Source of the DNA: Alentia gelatinosa
Taxonomy: Eukaryota; Annelida; Polychaeta; Phyllodocida; Polynoidae
Assembly: GCA_950022655.1 (NCBI GenBank)
Contig: OX465587.1
Span: forward strand, 23,191,716-23,255,715
Reading direction: 5' to 3'
DNA length: 64,000 nucleotides
The position numbers and the translations under genes are program-made. This document shows, piece by piece, positions 22,923-36,372 of the stretch; within the stretch, counting starts at the first letter, position 1; each line of letters opens with the position of its first letter. The notes beneath the pieces were generated by a model that saw only the letters and a program-made list of their open reading frames with translations, had not been told where the DNA came from and searched no databases.

Positions 22923-25266
22923 GTGTGTGTTGTGGGTGGTGGGGGTGGGTGGGTAACCATGCCTCTAGACTAGCTCCAGTCCCTGCATCCTATGGTTACC
23001 CCTCCACCTACCTCACCCCTCGTTGCGGGAATACAGGAATGATGATTCCTGGACTAGACGGGGATGATTCCTGGACAAGTCACACTGCAAAATACTTTAT
23101 TTCAATTGTGTCTAATTATGAATGTCCATAATCAAAGGCTTGAGCAAGTCTACCAGCCTCCTGCACATACTCATTCCTGGGTCACTGTATTGCCATATTT
23201 GCTATCATGGGGATATTTGCTGTATAAAATGGCGTAATAGAAAATGTACATTTTGTTTGTCGGCTCATCCATCCTACCACACATGTGGCTTCACACCACC
23301 AGCTGATAAGACCATCAGTGACGGTGTTTTGTATAATCCCCGTGGTGTCATCTGGTGTGAAATGTTCACACTAGAACCTAGTACTGTGATGAATCGCCTG
23401 TTTCCGCCTCATTGAGGTTCCACAGGGCTCACTGCAAGTGCTATGCATACCTATGTGATTAGGGTTCGCGGTTAACATTATCTTTACCTATCTATCTGTT
23501 TATAGGAGGGGAATAGGGCCGATTTACATTGTGCACTTACTGATATACAAAATGTGATACTACTCTAAAACCGTGCACACATTACCGCCGACTATCAACG
23601 ATAGTCCTCCGGATACACCATGATTAGAAATGCCTCACATTATTGCCAATGAACCAACTTTTCTTTTTGAATCGGGAAGTCAATAGTAAGCCCTATCGGC
23701 GTGTATCGGTGTGCAGTGGTGCACACTAGTCTTCCTTTTAAAACGACCATACACATCATTTATAAGATCATGGACTTGTATACAGGTCCGTGATAGGATA
23801 TAGACATAGTAATAGCTTGTGTGCTTATTTCATAATATAGCATAGACCTCCTTCCATTGCCTTTGAGTATCAGGTTTGACAGATGGGGCGAGGGGACTAA
23901 CCCAAACCTGGGCCGCTTTAACCATCACGCATCCTGGCGGCACGATAACCACCATGCACCCATGGTGTATGGCCAGTGGCGACATCTGGCTGGTGGTGGA
24001 CACAATGGGCGGCGCTGTGAGACCACAGAGCTATACATCACATACCCCAGCTTGAGTCTTCCCGTCTTTTGTACACTATCTCTCCCACCACAGCAGCTCG
24101 CTCAATATTACCCATCGTCTATAATCAAATAGATTTTTCATATAGACCAAAATACAACTCTATTTTGTAATAAATAAGGTAGAATGAGCATTATTTTAAT
24201 AAGAATGAGCTTTTTTTTGATGTGGGAGAGGGACGAATAGCCTTTTGTTAGTTCCAGTTGTTATTAGGAATTAGAATACAAATACGATGTTCGTTTCCAT
24301 GTTTTAATATTTAGCATCAGTAATCGTGAAAATATAAAAATATTTAGAGGAGGTCTGATTTGTTCGATTGTGTAATTAGGTACATAGCAAAACGGAAGGG
24401 CAACATAAAAACACAACTGTCTGGATCAACTTCTGGTTGCTGTTTTATGACCATACATATATGAACCTATGAAATTTCGATGGTGTGAAAATCCTTTCTC
24501 AACACTGCAATGCTGCAATAATTATGTTTCCTCCAAGATTATAATAGTAATATTATGTAGTGTTCTCTTAAATGCAATTGAAATGCCCCACTTTAGATAT
24601 TGCCTTTTGTGTTGATGTTTACTAACAGAACAGAACATACATGTACATACATAATACTTCATATAGGAGCGCTTCTCTATTGGCTTAGGTGATTTAAGAG
24701 TCGTATATAATATTCAGTATGTAAAGGCGTTCATAGCGGATAATCTCGTGAAAAGATAAAGGTATTTGGGAACACTCTCTTGTTCATTGCACATGGTGTG
24801 CGTAATATTCTAATGATTACATATGCTTTGGCAATTTATTATACCAATATTTTCCAAAAATATCACGAAAATAATTCAATAAATAAGAGACATCTGGAAC
24901 TCTTTGTGTTGGATTAATTGTCCATACTCCTACATCGATATGAAAATACAAGTACAGATTGAAAGTTGCCGGGATTAATTTGCAAACGCATAGGTCACAT
25001 CTAATGCCAGACAAACAAAATGTGACTCTGCTTACTGCAGCACTTTCCGTTTTATCCCAACATGAACCGCTTCATTTATATTGACCTTAAGCTCTAAATG
25101 CATTTCACGTGTAATGCATAATGAAAGACTGGGGTTATTTTGGCAGATAACGGTTATGTCTATCACTGACGCAATGCAGACAAAGCTTTTAGTACGGCGC
25201 TAATTTGTTCAGAAAACGTAGCCTAATATCGTTTTTGAATACTTTCTATCAATACTCTGCCAAATG

Positions 25267-25367
25267 AACTAGGAGCAATTGATATATTCATCACTGATGA
25301 ATGAGCATGGAATCATAAACTAGGAGCAAATAGTATGTTCATAATAGATGAATGAGCGTGCTATTAT
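25267..25367. repeat. 50-bp tandem duplication
   Basis: AACTAGGAGCAA starts two adjacent diverged 50-bp units (25267-25316 and 25318-25367), each continuing through a TTCAT...GATGAATGAGC segment. The second unit forms the left edge of the element that follows; the same unit occurs once at 52858-52907 next to another copy. Confidence 0.75.
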
Positions 25368-25710
25368 AAATGAATAACAATTAAAAGGTATAAGTTAGAT
25401 TTATCGTATGGATAGTTTTATGTAATCCAATTGCACCTGGTCAACTTGTGATTTCTGCAACTGCCTATCTAGGATCCAAACAAATCAAGCACAAGTGGGT
25501 CTTGAGGTATTTTGGTCTTGGGTGATTGGTCATGGTCAGCTGGGCACATCTCTAAGAGACTGTGACTCTGGTTCCCTGCTCTGTTCTCAATATCATAGTG
25601 AATAGCACACAGATAGTGAAGGGATAATTTGTATGCAGTACCCTGAAAGTCTATACAGACCCCTCTAAACTCTAGATGATGTATTTAGCGCGTGCAAGCA
25701 CGCTCTAATA
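25318..25710 (+). mobile_element. ~390-bp element family, copy 1
   Basis: The segment starts near AACTAGGAGCAAATAGTATG and ends at AAGCACGCTCTAATAAAA. Short inverted ends are visible (GAGCGTGCTATTATA near the left, GCACGCTCTAATA at the right). The interior string GATTGGTCATGGTCAGCTGG is shared with 52858-53239 on the same strand and, reversed, with 29905-30243 and 51481-51800. No coding capacity is seen. Confidence 0.8.
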
Positions 25711-25948
25711 AAAGACAATTAAAGGGTTTGGGTTATATACAGTCTATGGGTCATTTTCTGAAACCCACTTGCACCCAGTCAACCTGCTTCTACAACTGCC
25801 TGACTAGGATCAAAATATATCAAACACCAGTGGGTCAGTGAGGTATTTCGGTCTCTAGTGATTGGTCATTGTTAGCTGGGCACGTCTCTAAAACCCTGAG
25901 ACACTGAGCACGGAGATGGTGAAGGGTGAGTTTATGCGACAACTCTCA
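25711..25948 (+). mobile_element. ~390-bp element family, copy 2 (partial)
   Basis: The segment directly follows copy 1 and aligns with its middle (CCCACTTGCACCCAGTCAAC, CAAACACCAGTGGGTC, GATTGGTCATTGTTAGCTGG). It stops where the palindromic element at 25951 begins, so it is probably truncated by or nested with that insertion. Confidence 0.7.
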
Positions 25949-25950
25949 TG

Positions 25951-26166
25951 CTAGAGACACACCAAGCGAGTGACGCGGCGATTACCGTAATCGCCAACAC
26001 AAAATGGCGTATATGTGAGCTACTATTTCATATTTCGCCTGATTATTGCGTCAGAGATGCTGAATTATTGGTGGGAGATATTACTATGAAATAATATCGC
26101 ACATACACGCAAATTTTGTTGGCGATTATGGAAATCGCTGCCGTTACTCGCTTGGTGTGTCCTCGG
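25951..26166 (+). mobile_element. 217-bp palindromic element, copy 1
   Basis: The left arm ACACACCAAGCGAGTGACGC, then GGCGATTACCGTAATCGCCAAC, pairs with the right arm GTTGGCGATTATGGAAATCG, then CTGCCGTTACTCGCTTGGTGTGT. The middle has matching GAGC/ATATTATTTCATA-type pieces. Length is about 216 bp. It is tandem with copy 2, separated by only 13 bp. No protein is encoded. Confidence 0.85.
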
Positions 26167-26179
26167 CATAACGTTCATG

Positions 26180-26396
26180 CCGGGGACACACCAAGCGAGT
26201 GTAGGCAGCGATCTCTGGAATCGCCAACACAAATTGGCGTGTATGTGAGATATTATTTCAAAGGAATATCTCCTGCCTATAATTTAGCATCTTGGAAGCA
26301 ATGATCAGGTGAAATATGAAATAATAGCTCACTCATAGGCCATTTTGTCTTGGCGATTACGGAACTCGCTGCGTTTCTCTCATGGTGTGTCTCCGG
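26180..26396 (-). mobile_element. 217-bp palindromic element, copy 2
   Basis: The ends are CCGGGGACACACCAAGCGAG and TGGTGTGTCTCCGG. It is inverted relative to copies 1 and 3: its reverse complement matches the right half of copy 3, including GCAGGAGATATTCCTTTGAA. This exact 217-bp length equals copy 3. Confidence 0.85.
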
Positions 26397-27586
26397 CTCT
26401 AGGCAGAGTATGTGAGCGTATGGCCCACAGTATCCCATGGAAATCTGGAGGCAAATTTGGAGCCTGTGTTTTTTTATGTACCCACAACCAATCTGGGGTC
26501 CTCTGTGTGTGGGTTATTTAGAAGCCGTACGTTTCAGTAAACCTGAGCTGGTGTTGGGTGAAAGTTCAGATCTCCGGAGACTACTCCTTTCTGCTCTTAG
26601 ACTCACAAAAGCAACTCCACGTGCTCGGAGTGCAGAATGCAGTGCCTATGAAAAGCCATTCAATTTCCATTTTCCACGCATTTGACTTTACTTAGGACAG
26701 AGCAAAAAGTATACAAATTGATGAAATTTAACTTCCTTTGATACATTTGTCAATGGAGTTAACGTCAATTCCTGGTCCAATGTCATCATTGAACATTAAT
26801 AAGGAGACTTGAAAATGTCTTTAACAAGGAAATGCTGCATATATATGGCGTAATCATTTACCCTTTCCAAAAGGTGGTATAACAATCTCTTATTTCCTTG
26901 TAAGGATATATTTATAAATCAAAAGCACTATGCATCTTTATCGTCATTTTTTCGCACCGACTTGCAATTTAGAATTTCACCATGTGAATTATTTCTCGGT
27001 TGTTTTTTTCTGGCTTGGAATATCTTCATTATTCCCTATTGTTGTATGGCTCACATTTCATATGTTATTACATTGCCATAGAATTTAATTTGTCCTGATT
27101 CACAAGTCCAAAGTGTAAGTGTAAAACGGCTGCCCACAGACGTGGCTGTCTCCCCGTGACTGTGTTACAGATCAAGGCACTCCCAGAGGGCGACACCGTT
27201 TTAAACTCTGTGGTTTCTGCTGGTGCATAAAGAGTGTTTGTTTTTTGGGTAGCCATTTTGTCTTCTACTGTCAATATATATCCTATGAATAAGTGTATCT
27301 GCTTCACACAATCCGTCCAGCTATGATGCACGCGAAGGAAGACGTTCTGCAAAGTGACAGGAGGACTCAAGGATATTAGGGAAGAAAGCATTTGTTAATG
27401 AACATATTGTAAGATGGATCGGTTGGGAGGCTCCCTACATGGGGCCTGAGCTTCCTTACATCATCGGTTGCCATGGGTCTACGGTAAACAATACCGCCTT
27501 GTGGATAACAAGTATAACCTTATTGAAGCAAAATGTCTCCCCTAGAGAATTTATATAGCTATTCCTACTTTTGAAGTGGGAGATAT

Positions 27587-27942
27587 ATAGGGAGCCAAAG
27601 TGAACCCGCTGAGACCACAGATACCCACCTACAAAACACAATTTCCGGTGGCCAGTAAGAACGAGGCTTAGTGCTAAAGCTATGGGGGTTTGAGGCTAGA
27701 CTTATGTTTTTGGGCTCGTTTGATACTTTTAAAGTGAAGTTTATAACTATCGTCTCTGAATAACTTTGTTTCAAAACTACGATGACAGTTGTTAAGTTTA
27801 TCAAAAATTTGGATCTAAAAGATTGGAGAATGACACATATAATCTCGAACCTAGATAGGCTAAGTACTGAGCGCCTATACCCGGAAATAGTATTTTGTAA
27901 CCGGTTATCTGTGGTTGCAGCGGGTTCACTTTGGCTCCCTAT
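27587..27942. mobile_element. Long foldback element, 356 bp
   Basis: The left arm ATAGGGAGCCAAAGTGAACC, then CGCTGAGACCACAGATA, is the inverted match of TATCTGTGGTTGCAGCGGGT, then TCACTTTGGCTCCCTAT at the right end, with about two mismatches in 37. Weaker pairing continues inward (ACAAAACACAATTTCCGG with CCGGAAATAGTATTTTGTA). Open frames that cross it on both strands reflect this inverted structure, not genes. Confidence 0.85.
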
Positions 27943-28266
27943 TGGAGAATTTCTTGTGTGGCTCATAGGTACCACGAGAGTTTGACACATGACCATCTAA
28001 TAATACAGATGTTGCAATCTTCCTGTTAGAAGTACAACACTGGTGTTGATATGGAGATCCCCAATGCCGTAAAGAGTCCGTGCTGAAAATAGATTAGCGT
28101 CTTAGTTCAAAATGAATTAACTCTGAGAGAGCGCAATCCATCCCGGTTATGGGGAGCATGTTGAAATATTTGGAGAGCAGCATGGCAGAGAAAGTACTCA
28201 CCCAGGCAATAAAAGTACAGCTGGATTAATGAAAATTTGTACAGGTGGTGGCAGTACTTACATAGA

Positions 28267-28404
28267 ACGTCCTGACCATGTTGTACAAGTCACAGAACGA
28301 GATGCTAATTTACGGTTTGTACGGACCGAGGCATTTATGCCGAGTTCCGTACATACGGTAAATTATCATCGAGTTCTGTGACTTGTATAAGCATGGTTGG
28401 ACGT
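28267..28404. mobile_element. Foldback element with GTACGGACC core
   Basis: The left arm ACGTCCTGACCATGTTGTAC, then AAGTCACAGAAC, pairs with GTTCTGTGACTTGTATAAGC, then ATGGTTGGACGT. The inner arms carry ATTTACGG/CCGTACA palindromes around the loop near 28326-28343. A further set of GGTCCGTA/TACGGACC hairpins follows at 28490-28530, possibly a second degenerate copy. Confidence 0.8.
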
Positions 28405-29220
28405 TATATATTTACTATTTACCCGAAATTTAAAAAAAAATCAATTTCATCTGGTATAACAACCAATTTCTTAATAAACGTGTATGGCAAGGTGGTCCGT
28501 ATTTTAGTGTACGGACCAGCGGTCCGTACAGTATTTTTACGTCATATGCCGAAACGGTGCGTATTTACAGTATATACGGTATGGGTATATAGTAAATTTG
28601 TATTAGTATCCACATTCTGTTTACACGGTCCACGGACAAATTGGATTGTAAAAAGAGAGTAGACATTCCATCAGTCTCTGCCACGCTCCATATCTACCTG
28701 CAGCCACCTGGTGTCTGTAACGCGTACTGCTCATATACCATGTGGACGTACACAAGTCATGGCAGAGCTCTTACTGACAGCAGCACCCCTTGAATTCATG
28801 ATGTGACTCCAGGGAGGTGTTTCATAGACAAGATGTTGCATAGACCTGTTGGGTTGAAACGATCACTGATGGCCTAAGACCTATTTGGATATAGCTTTGC
28901 CATACATGCACAGGTAAGATAATTCGACTATACAACGGAAACGGTCACTATCAACGATCGTCACTACTATTAAACACCTCCCAGGTTTCTGCCAGAAGTA
29001 GGTTGTTGGGACAGTTCAGTATATATCCATATGACGGGGGCCTGTAAACAAGGCAGTAAGCCTTGTTTGTTGTATAACTAGTTAGTAATCAGTGAGAACG
29101 CTGTTAATCTACATTGAACCCGCAGCATGTAGCTGAATATGGCTGGATGGAAGTAAGACAACCCTCTGAGCCTATGACTTCCAGAATGAATAAACGAATA
29201 AAAAAACACACACCAAAACA

Positions 29221-29284
29221 CAGACTTGCTAGAACGCAGACTTGCTAAAACACAGAGTTGCTAGAACACCGACTTGCTAGAACA
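29221..29284. repeat. 16-bp tandem repeat, 4 copies
   Basis: The unit CAGACTTGCTAGAACG recurs four times at exact 16-bp spacing with one to three substitutions per copy. It is a minisatellite with no visible function. Confidence 0.9.
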
Positions 29285-29904
29285 CAAGCAGGTTGGCTGC
29301 AAGTCAGTCTCGTACATTAAACCCTTGCGGCGAGGCAGTTAAAAGCATTGACCATCTCTCTGTGCAGCCTCACGTTGAAGCCAATACAAGGCTGCAGTGT
29401 GAGGTAGGTGTCTGAGACTGGCGGTGATGGACGGCCACTTAAGACGAGAGGCGACCATGCAGGATGTCACAGCCGTCCGGATGTTCTCAATGATGTATGA
29501 AACCAACACACTAGATACGATACAATTAGACAAGACATCTATGTTGAGGCATGATAGATGAAGTGACATGAATTACGCACAAGGACCTTATGTATCATCG
29601 ACTTTAGCACAAGAAATAGACACTAGACTCAGGAAGTGAGACACGCTAAATAATAAGTTGTCTTGAATTTGAAACTTTGTTTTCTATGATATGATAGATC
29701 AGTTCGTGCATTATGTCACCTCACAAATACCTCATTGCCTTCCAGAACGTTTCATGGCCATTCAAATTCGCTTATTATGAAAGAAATGTGCCTGGTTTAT
29801 GTACATTTAAATATAATGTATTATACTAATATCATATCTAAAGTTCAGAACTAATTTCCACTTTAGCACACACCCTGCCGTACATAGCATGTCTTGTTAT
29901 AGCG

Positions 29905-30243
29905 TGGGTGTACGCTCTATATACGATGCCTAAAGGTTAGAGTGCTCACATTGACTTCCAGCCTGCTGCAAAAAACATATATCCCTTCACTATCTGCGTC
30001 CTATTCACTGTGATATTGTAAAATTCTGTTAAAGGTGTGCCCGTTGACCATTACTAATCACTTGAGACCGAAATACCTCATTGACCTACTGATGCTTAAT
30101 ATGTTTGGATCCTAGACAAAGGCAGTTGAGGAAAGGGCAAGTTGATTGGGTGCAAGTGGGTTACAGAAAATGATCCATCATCTGAATTTATCCGAAACCT
30201 TTTAATTGTTATTGATTTCTGATTGCACACTCATTCAGCGATG
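29905..30243 (-). mobile_element. ~390-bp element family, copy 3
   Basis: The reverse complement aligns with the copies at 25318 and 52858 (GGATCCTAGACAAAGGCAGT, CTTGAGACCGAAATACCTCA, GGGTGCAAGTGGGTTACAGA). It begins at GGGTGTACGCTCTATA and ends near GCACACTCATTCAGCGATGA. It is more diverged than copies 1 and 5. Confidence 0.75.
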
Positions 30244-31585
30244 ATTTGACACCAAGCAGAAAACCCGACCTTTTTAATGGACTCTCTGCGTATTGGTGAA
30301 ATTACATATAGACACTAGACTATTTTCAATATTGAATGATAGTTGAAGACTATCAAAGATTCTCTAGTTAATCTAAATGAGTGTACCTGAACTGTGAGGG
30401 CACTGGTACCGGCCTTTGCAGTATAGATACGCTAATAAAAAAAAAAGAGAAAAATTTGCTCCTATTATTGGGTTGAGTGACCCCAAAATGTTTACGTTGA
30501 GCTTGGCGGGTCAGGGCTTGGCGAGCGTGAGAGGTGGACCCAGCCCAGGTTAGTCTGCTCTCTACCACACACCCACCCCGTAATCCGTCTGAGCCCGCCG
30601 ATAATCCTCCCCACGCTCTATAGATCATCCTGCAGTCCCTTCTCTGTGTCTGTCTTTCAAATGTAGCCTTGTATTTGCGTCGTTTTCACAATATACGCAT
30701 TGTGTGTGGGATTACCCTGAAAGAAATAGTTTGTTTGATGGATACAAAAAATGTAAACATTTGATGGTAGTCATTGCATACTGTAGTAGATATTACACAC
30801 ATTATTTGGGGATATATTTCCATGTTATGAACACATAGTGTGTGGAGAAAATGACATGTTCTTAAGTAAAGTCATTATAAAGGGTTATCGATGGTATTAT
30901 ATTAATAAATCAAGATTCCCATAGTCAGGAGAAGGTAGGTGAAAAAAAATGTTTCAGGATCAGGGAATTGCTTAACACCAGGTTGAGGAATATAGACAAT
31001 GTTCATTGAAATCGCTTCAGTTAGGGTTCTTTACTATAGCCAAAAGCATTGCTTTATGAGCGTTCGTGTAGGGTTGACAGTAATGCATGATGGAGAACCA
31101 AAACTGACAACAATGCACATTTGTGTAATGTAATGTGATGTTACCAGAAAGGGAGTACGTTTGGTTCACGAAGGGGAAGGCTTAACCTATACATAACTAG
31201 AATAAAGACGCAAAACACACAGGGGAGGATGGATTCTTAAAAGCAAACCACTTTCATTCGGTCAGTTCGCCAGAGAGCACTTAGAGATATTTTCCGATAA
31301 GATCTGTGGTAGGAAGAGGTTGAGCCTAGCCTCACGTGCCAAGGCTTAGTTTAGGGGTTACGATCTATGAATAAGGTGGTGTGAGGCTCAGTGAGTTTCA
31401 ACACTAAGGAAGATATTTACAGTGTTGAAAATACCGGACAGTCCATTGAGCTGGACAGGTATGCAGGAGGATGTTCCTATTCGTAAACTATGGTAAATTC
31501 ACCAACAGGAGTACCTCACATACCGCATACTTGTTATTGGCATGCTGAGCCATAGCGGCATGTGTAGTGATGTGGGCCTGCCTTA

Positions 31586-31735
31586 GACTTGCTGAAGACT
31601 TTGATTATGAACATTCATTATATGATTAAACACAATCAGAATAAAGTTCTTTATACTATGCATCCTTCTCTGACTGGCCCATGGATCATCTGTATCCCAG
31701 CGAGGAGGGTCACCATAGGATGCAGGGACTAGAGC
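31586..31735. mobile_element. TAGACTTGC TIR element, copy 2
   Basis: The segment matches the 5759-5901 element: TTAGACTTGCTGAAG, TTGATTATGAACATTCATTA, AATCAGAATAAAGTTC, ATGCAGGGACTAGAGCCAGTC. The flanks GCCTGCCT and GCCTTCCT differ by one base and may be a decayed 8-bp target duplication. Confidence 0.75.
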
Positions 31736-34700
31736 CAGTCCAGGCCTTCCTATCAATATGTATAGCTATATATGTATATAATGAATACATACATGTACGT
31801 GCATTGTGTAAATATGCAGCTGTACTGTTCTGGGTAGTATTGTTTACATAAGCTGACACTAATAAGCCAGACCTCCCCCTACAGTTGATTATGCCCCTCG
31901 ATGGTACCCTGCCCCGCGGGCGGAGGATGTTTTGTTATTGATCCGACAATTCCATGAAGCATTCAGGTATGCTAATGTGACTGGACATATTATCTCGAAT
32001 AAGTGGCTATATTTAGTTCCAGTATATTGCTATCGTAGCTGATCTGCTGAATCGTAAAACAGATGTCGTGATAGAGTAATGGAAGCAACATTACCATAGT
32101 TTCTTTCTTCTTTCTAACCAGGTACATGTACATGTTCATTGGACGTTGAAGTTTTGCTATTAAAGTTTCTGACAATTCTGTCCATAATATGGTAAACAGT
32201 ACCTGCATTGTCAACATTACTTCGGTATGGATGAATATGTAGGTCAAAAGAACAACTGAAACATACCTCTGAAAAGACTGAATAATCACTTCAAATTTAA
32301 AAAGGTGTCTCAATTCAACCTCCGGATATCATACAAAATGCAAAAACAAATATATACCGGGGCAGATATGACTGTGATGGTCTAATACTGTGATGGTCTA
32401 ATACTTATCCACAGAAAGACAGATAAAAATCGTCAAAGCTTCTATGGTAGAGTGGTGAATATGTTTATTTTTAGACATACTATAATTATACAATTCTCAC
32501 ATGTATTGTGAATTTCCTGAGTGTTCTGTGCCCCCCTTCCGCTTTCTCATCTGATGGCTCATAGCGGTTAAACCACAGGGAACAATGTATATTGACATTT
32601 AAATACTGGTGTGTTTCCGAACGTATCCCCAGGCTTTAGGGGCAGTTTGATAAGAACCGCCGTGTATCTATTAAATACTCCGACTGGATTTGGCTTCACC
32701 TAAGTTTTTACTAGCGTACTATCGGTAATAATGCAATTCACCGGACCACATGCTGTAATGGAATACAACACACAATGCCTTGTAGTATACGAATCTCTGC
32801 CCTAAAAAGTATGAAATAAACGTTGTTCCTTTGAATACATTTGCTGATATTCTGTACGCAGGTTCTGAAACGAGGCTATCAATATACATATACACATGTA
32901 GTATATCCATACCTAGCTGAAATATCTAGAGAATGATGATGATATATGGGGGCTGGTTGGGTGATAATTTTCCATCTTCAATGTTTATGTATATGGAAAT
33001 TCTTACTATTTGGAAATGAAACCCCAGAGGCCCATGATTTATCCTATTTAGGGTACATATTACCCACGGAAAAAACGGAAGGAATTAAATACCCAACCAT
33101 ACTCTGGGGATTTTACATTAATAATCAAAGTTGTGGGGTATTGATTTTATTATAATTGCATCACACGCGCGGATCGATACAGATGTGTTGATGATGAACG
33201 TCTTTAATTTCAGTTGAAAAAAAACCCCTATTCAAATTAAATCATGATAAGAAATAGCTGTAATTTATGCTAAGAAGTATACACTATATGTACATAGTCG
33301 ATGTACTCTTCAATGACCTTGTTTTAAAAGTTTTAAAAAACCCACCAGAATGAGGTCACGTGTGTCATATCGCTAGACGTGCTACTGTTTTTTTTAAATC
33401 AAGCCCTCATATTTACATATATATATGTACATGTATAGAGCATAAACTCAATTCATAATAGCGCTATGTCGTGAATTTCTTTTTAAGCGATACTAGCCAA
33501 CCACGTAAACATGTAAGTAAACCACTATATTTTGTTAAACATATCATGGTATTATTTCTTGCTTCACATGCAGTGTTGTCCGGTCAGGTGGTGGGGTAGT
33601 CATTCGAAATGAGAATCAAATGGACCTCACATGACAGCAACTTGGACATTGCCTTTCACGTCACCATATTTATATATAGGAATACAATGTGATATGAAAC
33701 AAATACAGCATGCCATTAACTTCCTATATGTTGTCCCTTGATCCACACATAGGTTGAAGATTTAATGAACCACAAGCATTGTTATTATACAATAAATTGT
33801 ATTCAACTATGTAACTTTTATTCGTATGAATTGCATAGATACACATATTTACAAGTATGTATGTTCGAAGAAATATGTTAATATCATACATTGTTGAGGG
33901 TAACATTACTCAGTTTAAGCCTAACGACTACATCACATATCATATTTTACATATTTACATTATATAGAATACATCAGTATACAGTCCCATATCAAGTTGG
34001 CTCTGGGATTAAAAGGCACAAAAGGAGAAAAAGACAAATGTCGAGTAGATCGAGGTTGGGAGGTGGTGGGGGCCGGGGGGAGGGGGAGGGGTGGGTGGGT
34101 GCAAGTAAACACCAAAGCTATTTCCTAGAAATTCTCATACTCTCCTTATTGATTTTCCACCTCCCATAAAGCACATATAGTGCCTCGATCACAGTTCCCT
34201 CTGGCATCATTTACAATGTTTTTCGAACGTCCCTGGAGTACAGGTGGCGGCGCGCGAGTTTCGGTTACAATCTCGTCACGCTTTGCGGCTTCGCGTTCCG
34301 GAGGCATTCCTCTATCGGGGCACGTTCGGGAATTCTATATTACGTGTCTGTTGTGGGACCATAGGTCACCCTGCCAAATTCACGCAGCTGGCCAGGTTTA
34401 GCTGTTGGTCATCTATACAGAGGGGGAAAGTATGGTAGAATACAAAGTAACTGACTTCATAATCATTCATGTCTCGTTTGGAATTTGTTACATAAGACCA
34501 CAAAAAAACCACAAAACAAACTTGTAAACTCCCCCAATCAGATCAATATTATAGGTCAAGTTTACATATTGGTAGGCTAATGAATACAATTTGATTCTAA
34601 TTTTCTTTACAGATATGACATATTTGTAATTCATCCAACTAGAAAGGTTAATTTACTCTCATGCTTCCCCATTAAATACAACTCATCGCGCGTATATCCT

Positions 34701-34890
34701 TCTATAAAATGTCACAGTTCTGCCACGTTCATCCCCAAAACCCCCCTGAATGAATATTCCGTAAGACCAAGCCCTGGGAATCCTATTGGATGACGCCTAA
34801 AACCCCAGATGCAACGCAATTATTTGCTAGTTTTGTCCCATCCAGTCTGGTTCTCTGGTGGAGAAACGAAGAGATTTATCGCCGCTCACA

Positions 34891-35061
34891 TACCACTAGA
34901 CTTGCTCAAGTCTTTGATCAGGAACATTCAACAAATAATAACACCAAATATGGATGAAATGCATTATAATATGTTGCCTTTCACTGACCGACCCAGGAAT
35001 CAAATCAGGCGAAGAGGGGTTGGGTAGGTGGAGGGTTAGGATACAGAGACTGAAGCCAGTC
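34891..35061. mobile_element. TAGACTTGC TIR element, copy 3
   Basis: The segment begins TAGACTTGCTCAAGTCTTTG and ends CTGAAGCCAGTCTA like the 5.7-kb copy, with a longer, more diverged middle. No target-site duplication is evident. Confidence 0.7.
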
Positions 35062-36249
35062 TAACTTCCCACCTGAAACAACATTTTGCTGTTTTTTAAG
35101 GACTGATTGGTGACCTATTTTCTCCCGTCACTGGGTTACAGAAATTGCACTGGTGCCCAAATTTTAAATGTTTCCGGACATCAAAAGAATCTTGGAGACT
35201 GCTAAAGATGAATATAGATTCTTGTCTTTCGACACACAAATGCGAGATGAAACATATCTGAGGCTACTTGTACGCAATCCTATCATCATAATATGCTGTT
35301 ATAAGTCTATGTTAGATAGTACATAATTGGGAGAAGGCGAATCTACTAAAACGAGAATGTAGGAGATAAAAGCGGGTTCTATAAGTGTTCTCCATTCCCA
35401 TACATAGTGGGAAAATATGTGGCATGATCTTAAGCCATGCACGTCTATGACTGACAATATAAAAGAGTAAGAATTTTATCTAGGTCAGACTGCCTCTTGA
35501 ATTTCTCTAGGATTTAATAGGAAATATGATATTATAAACCTATATCTAATAAATCCAGCGAACCTGTTTATCAAATCTCTGGTGAGATGATCCACCATTG
35601 TCGATCCTACACCACCGCGTCACATAAAATCATTTTCCTAACATCAGCCAATATAACGGAAGCTTCTGGAAATTTATATTATATATGCGCACATCAATGC
35701 TGTAGCCTCAGCAGCCAAAAGGGCTCTTCAGAGAGAAGGGCTGTGTGAGAAGTGACCTCGACCTGGGTGTTTCTGGCCTGCTGCACGTATGAATCTGAGC
35801 CACGGCCGGGTCAGTAGCAAGCCTGACGGCCAGGGCTATTTATGGTGTTGGGTTGTGAGAGGGGACATTGATCAAGGCTACATGTTGACACGCACATAAT
35901 TACCAAGACTGAATAATGAGGAAAGAACCGTCTGGGGAGGTTTTTTTTCTGGGAAGCCACCGCATCAGTCCCAGACAGGTATTCGCTAGTAAATTGTGCT
36001 ACTTTTGTGGGTAGTAATTTGAGGCACATTGCTAGTTTGGCATAGATTACAGGGAATGTATGTATCTACCTATTCAGGGCATCTGTAATATTTTATATTA
36101 GTTCGAAGGTTGCCAGTAATCTCTATGGGTTTATGGTATGTGAATATCATAGCAAAGAATATTCCCACAAAGAACATAATCCATATCCAACACCACACAC
36201 AACAACTTCATGATTCGCAGACACTGATAAGACCGGGAACCCACTCAGC

Positions 36250-36372
36250 TCCCGTTGAATAATCTAGGTTTGTAAATGTAGACACCTTTTTGTACCTCGC
36301 ACAAGGGTTATCGTTTAATGATATTTAACTTCGTTCCATGTACTAGCCTAAATTAATCAACGGGTCCGAGAA
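36250..36372 (-). mobile_element. Degenerate relative of the CAGGGGCCCG element
   Basis: CCCGTTGAATAATCTAGG on the left and TTAATCAACGGG on the right are imperfect inverted ends. The inner CAAGGGTTATCGTTTAATGA is the inverse of a block in the 22702-22922 element. This is probably a decayed copy. Confidence 0.5.

Noticed and set aside
27170..27200. CTCF-like match CTCCCAGAGGGCGAC
   Set aside because: It matches only about 12 of 15 positions and stands alone; a similar weak match at about 14421-14437 was left out for the same reason.
27565..27996. 143-codon minus-strand open frame
   Set aside because: It spans the 356-bp foldback; its two ends are inverted copies of each other, so it is a repeat effect.
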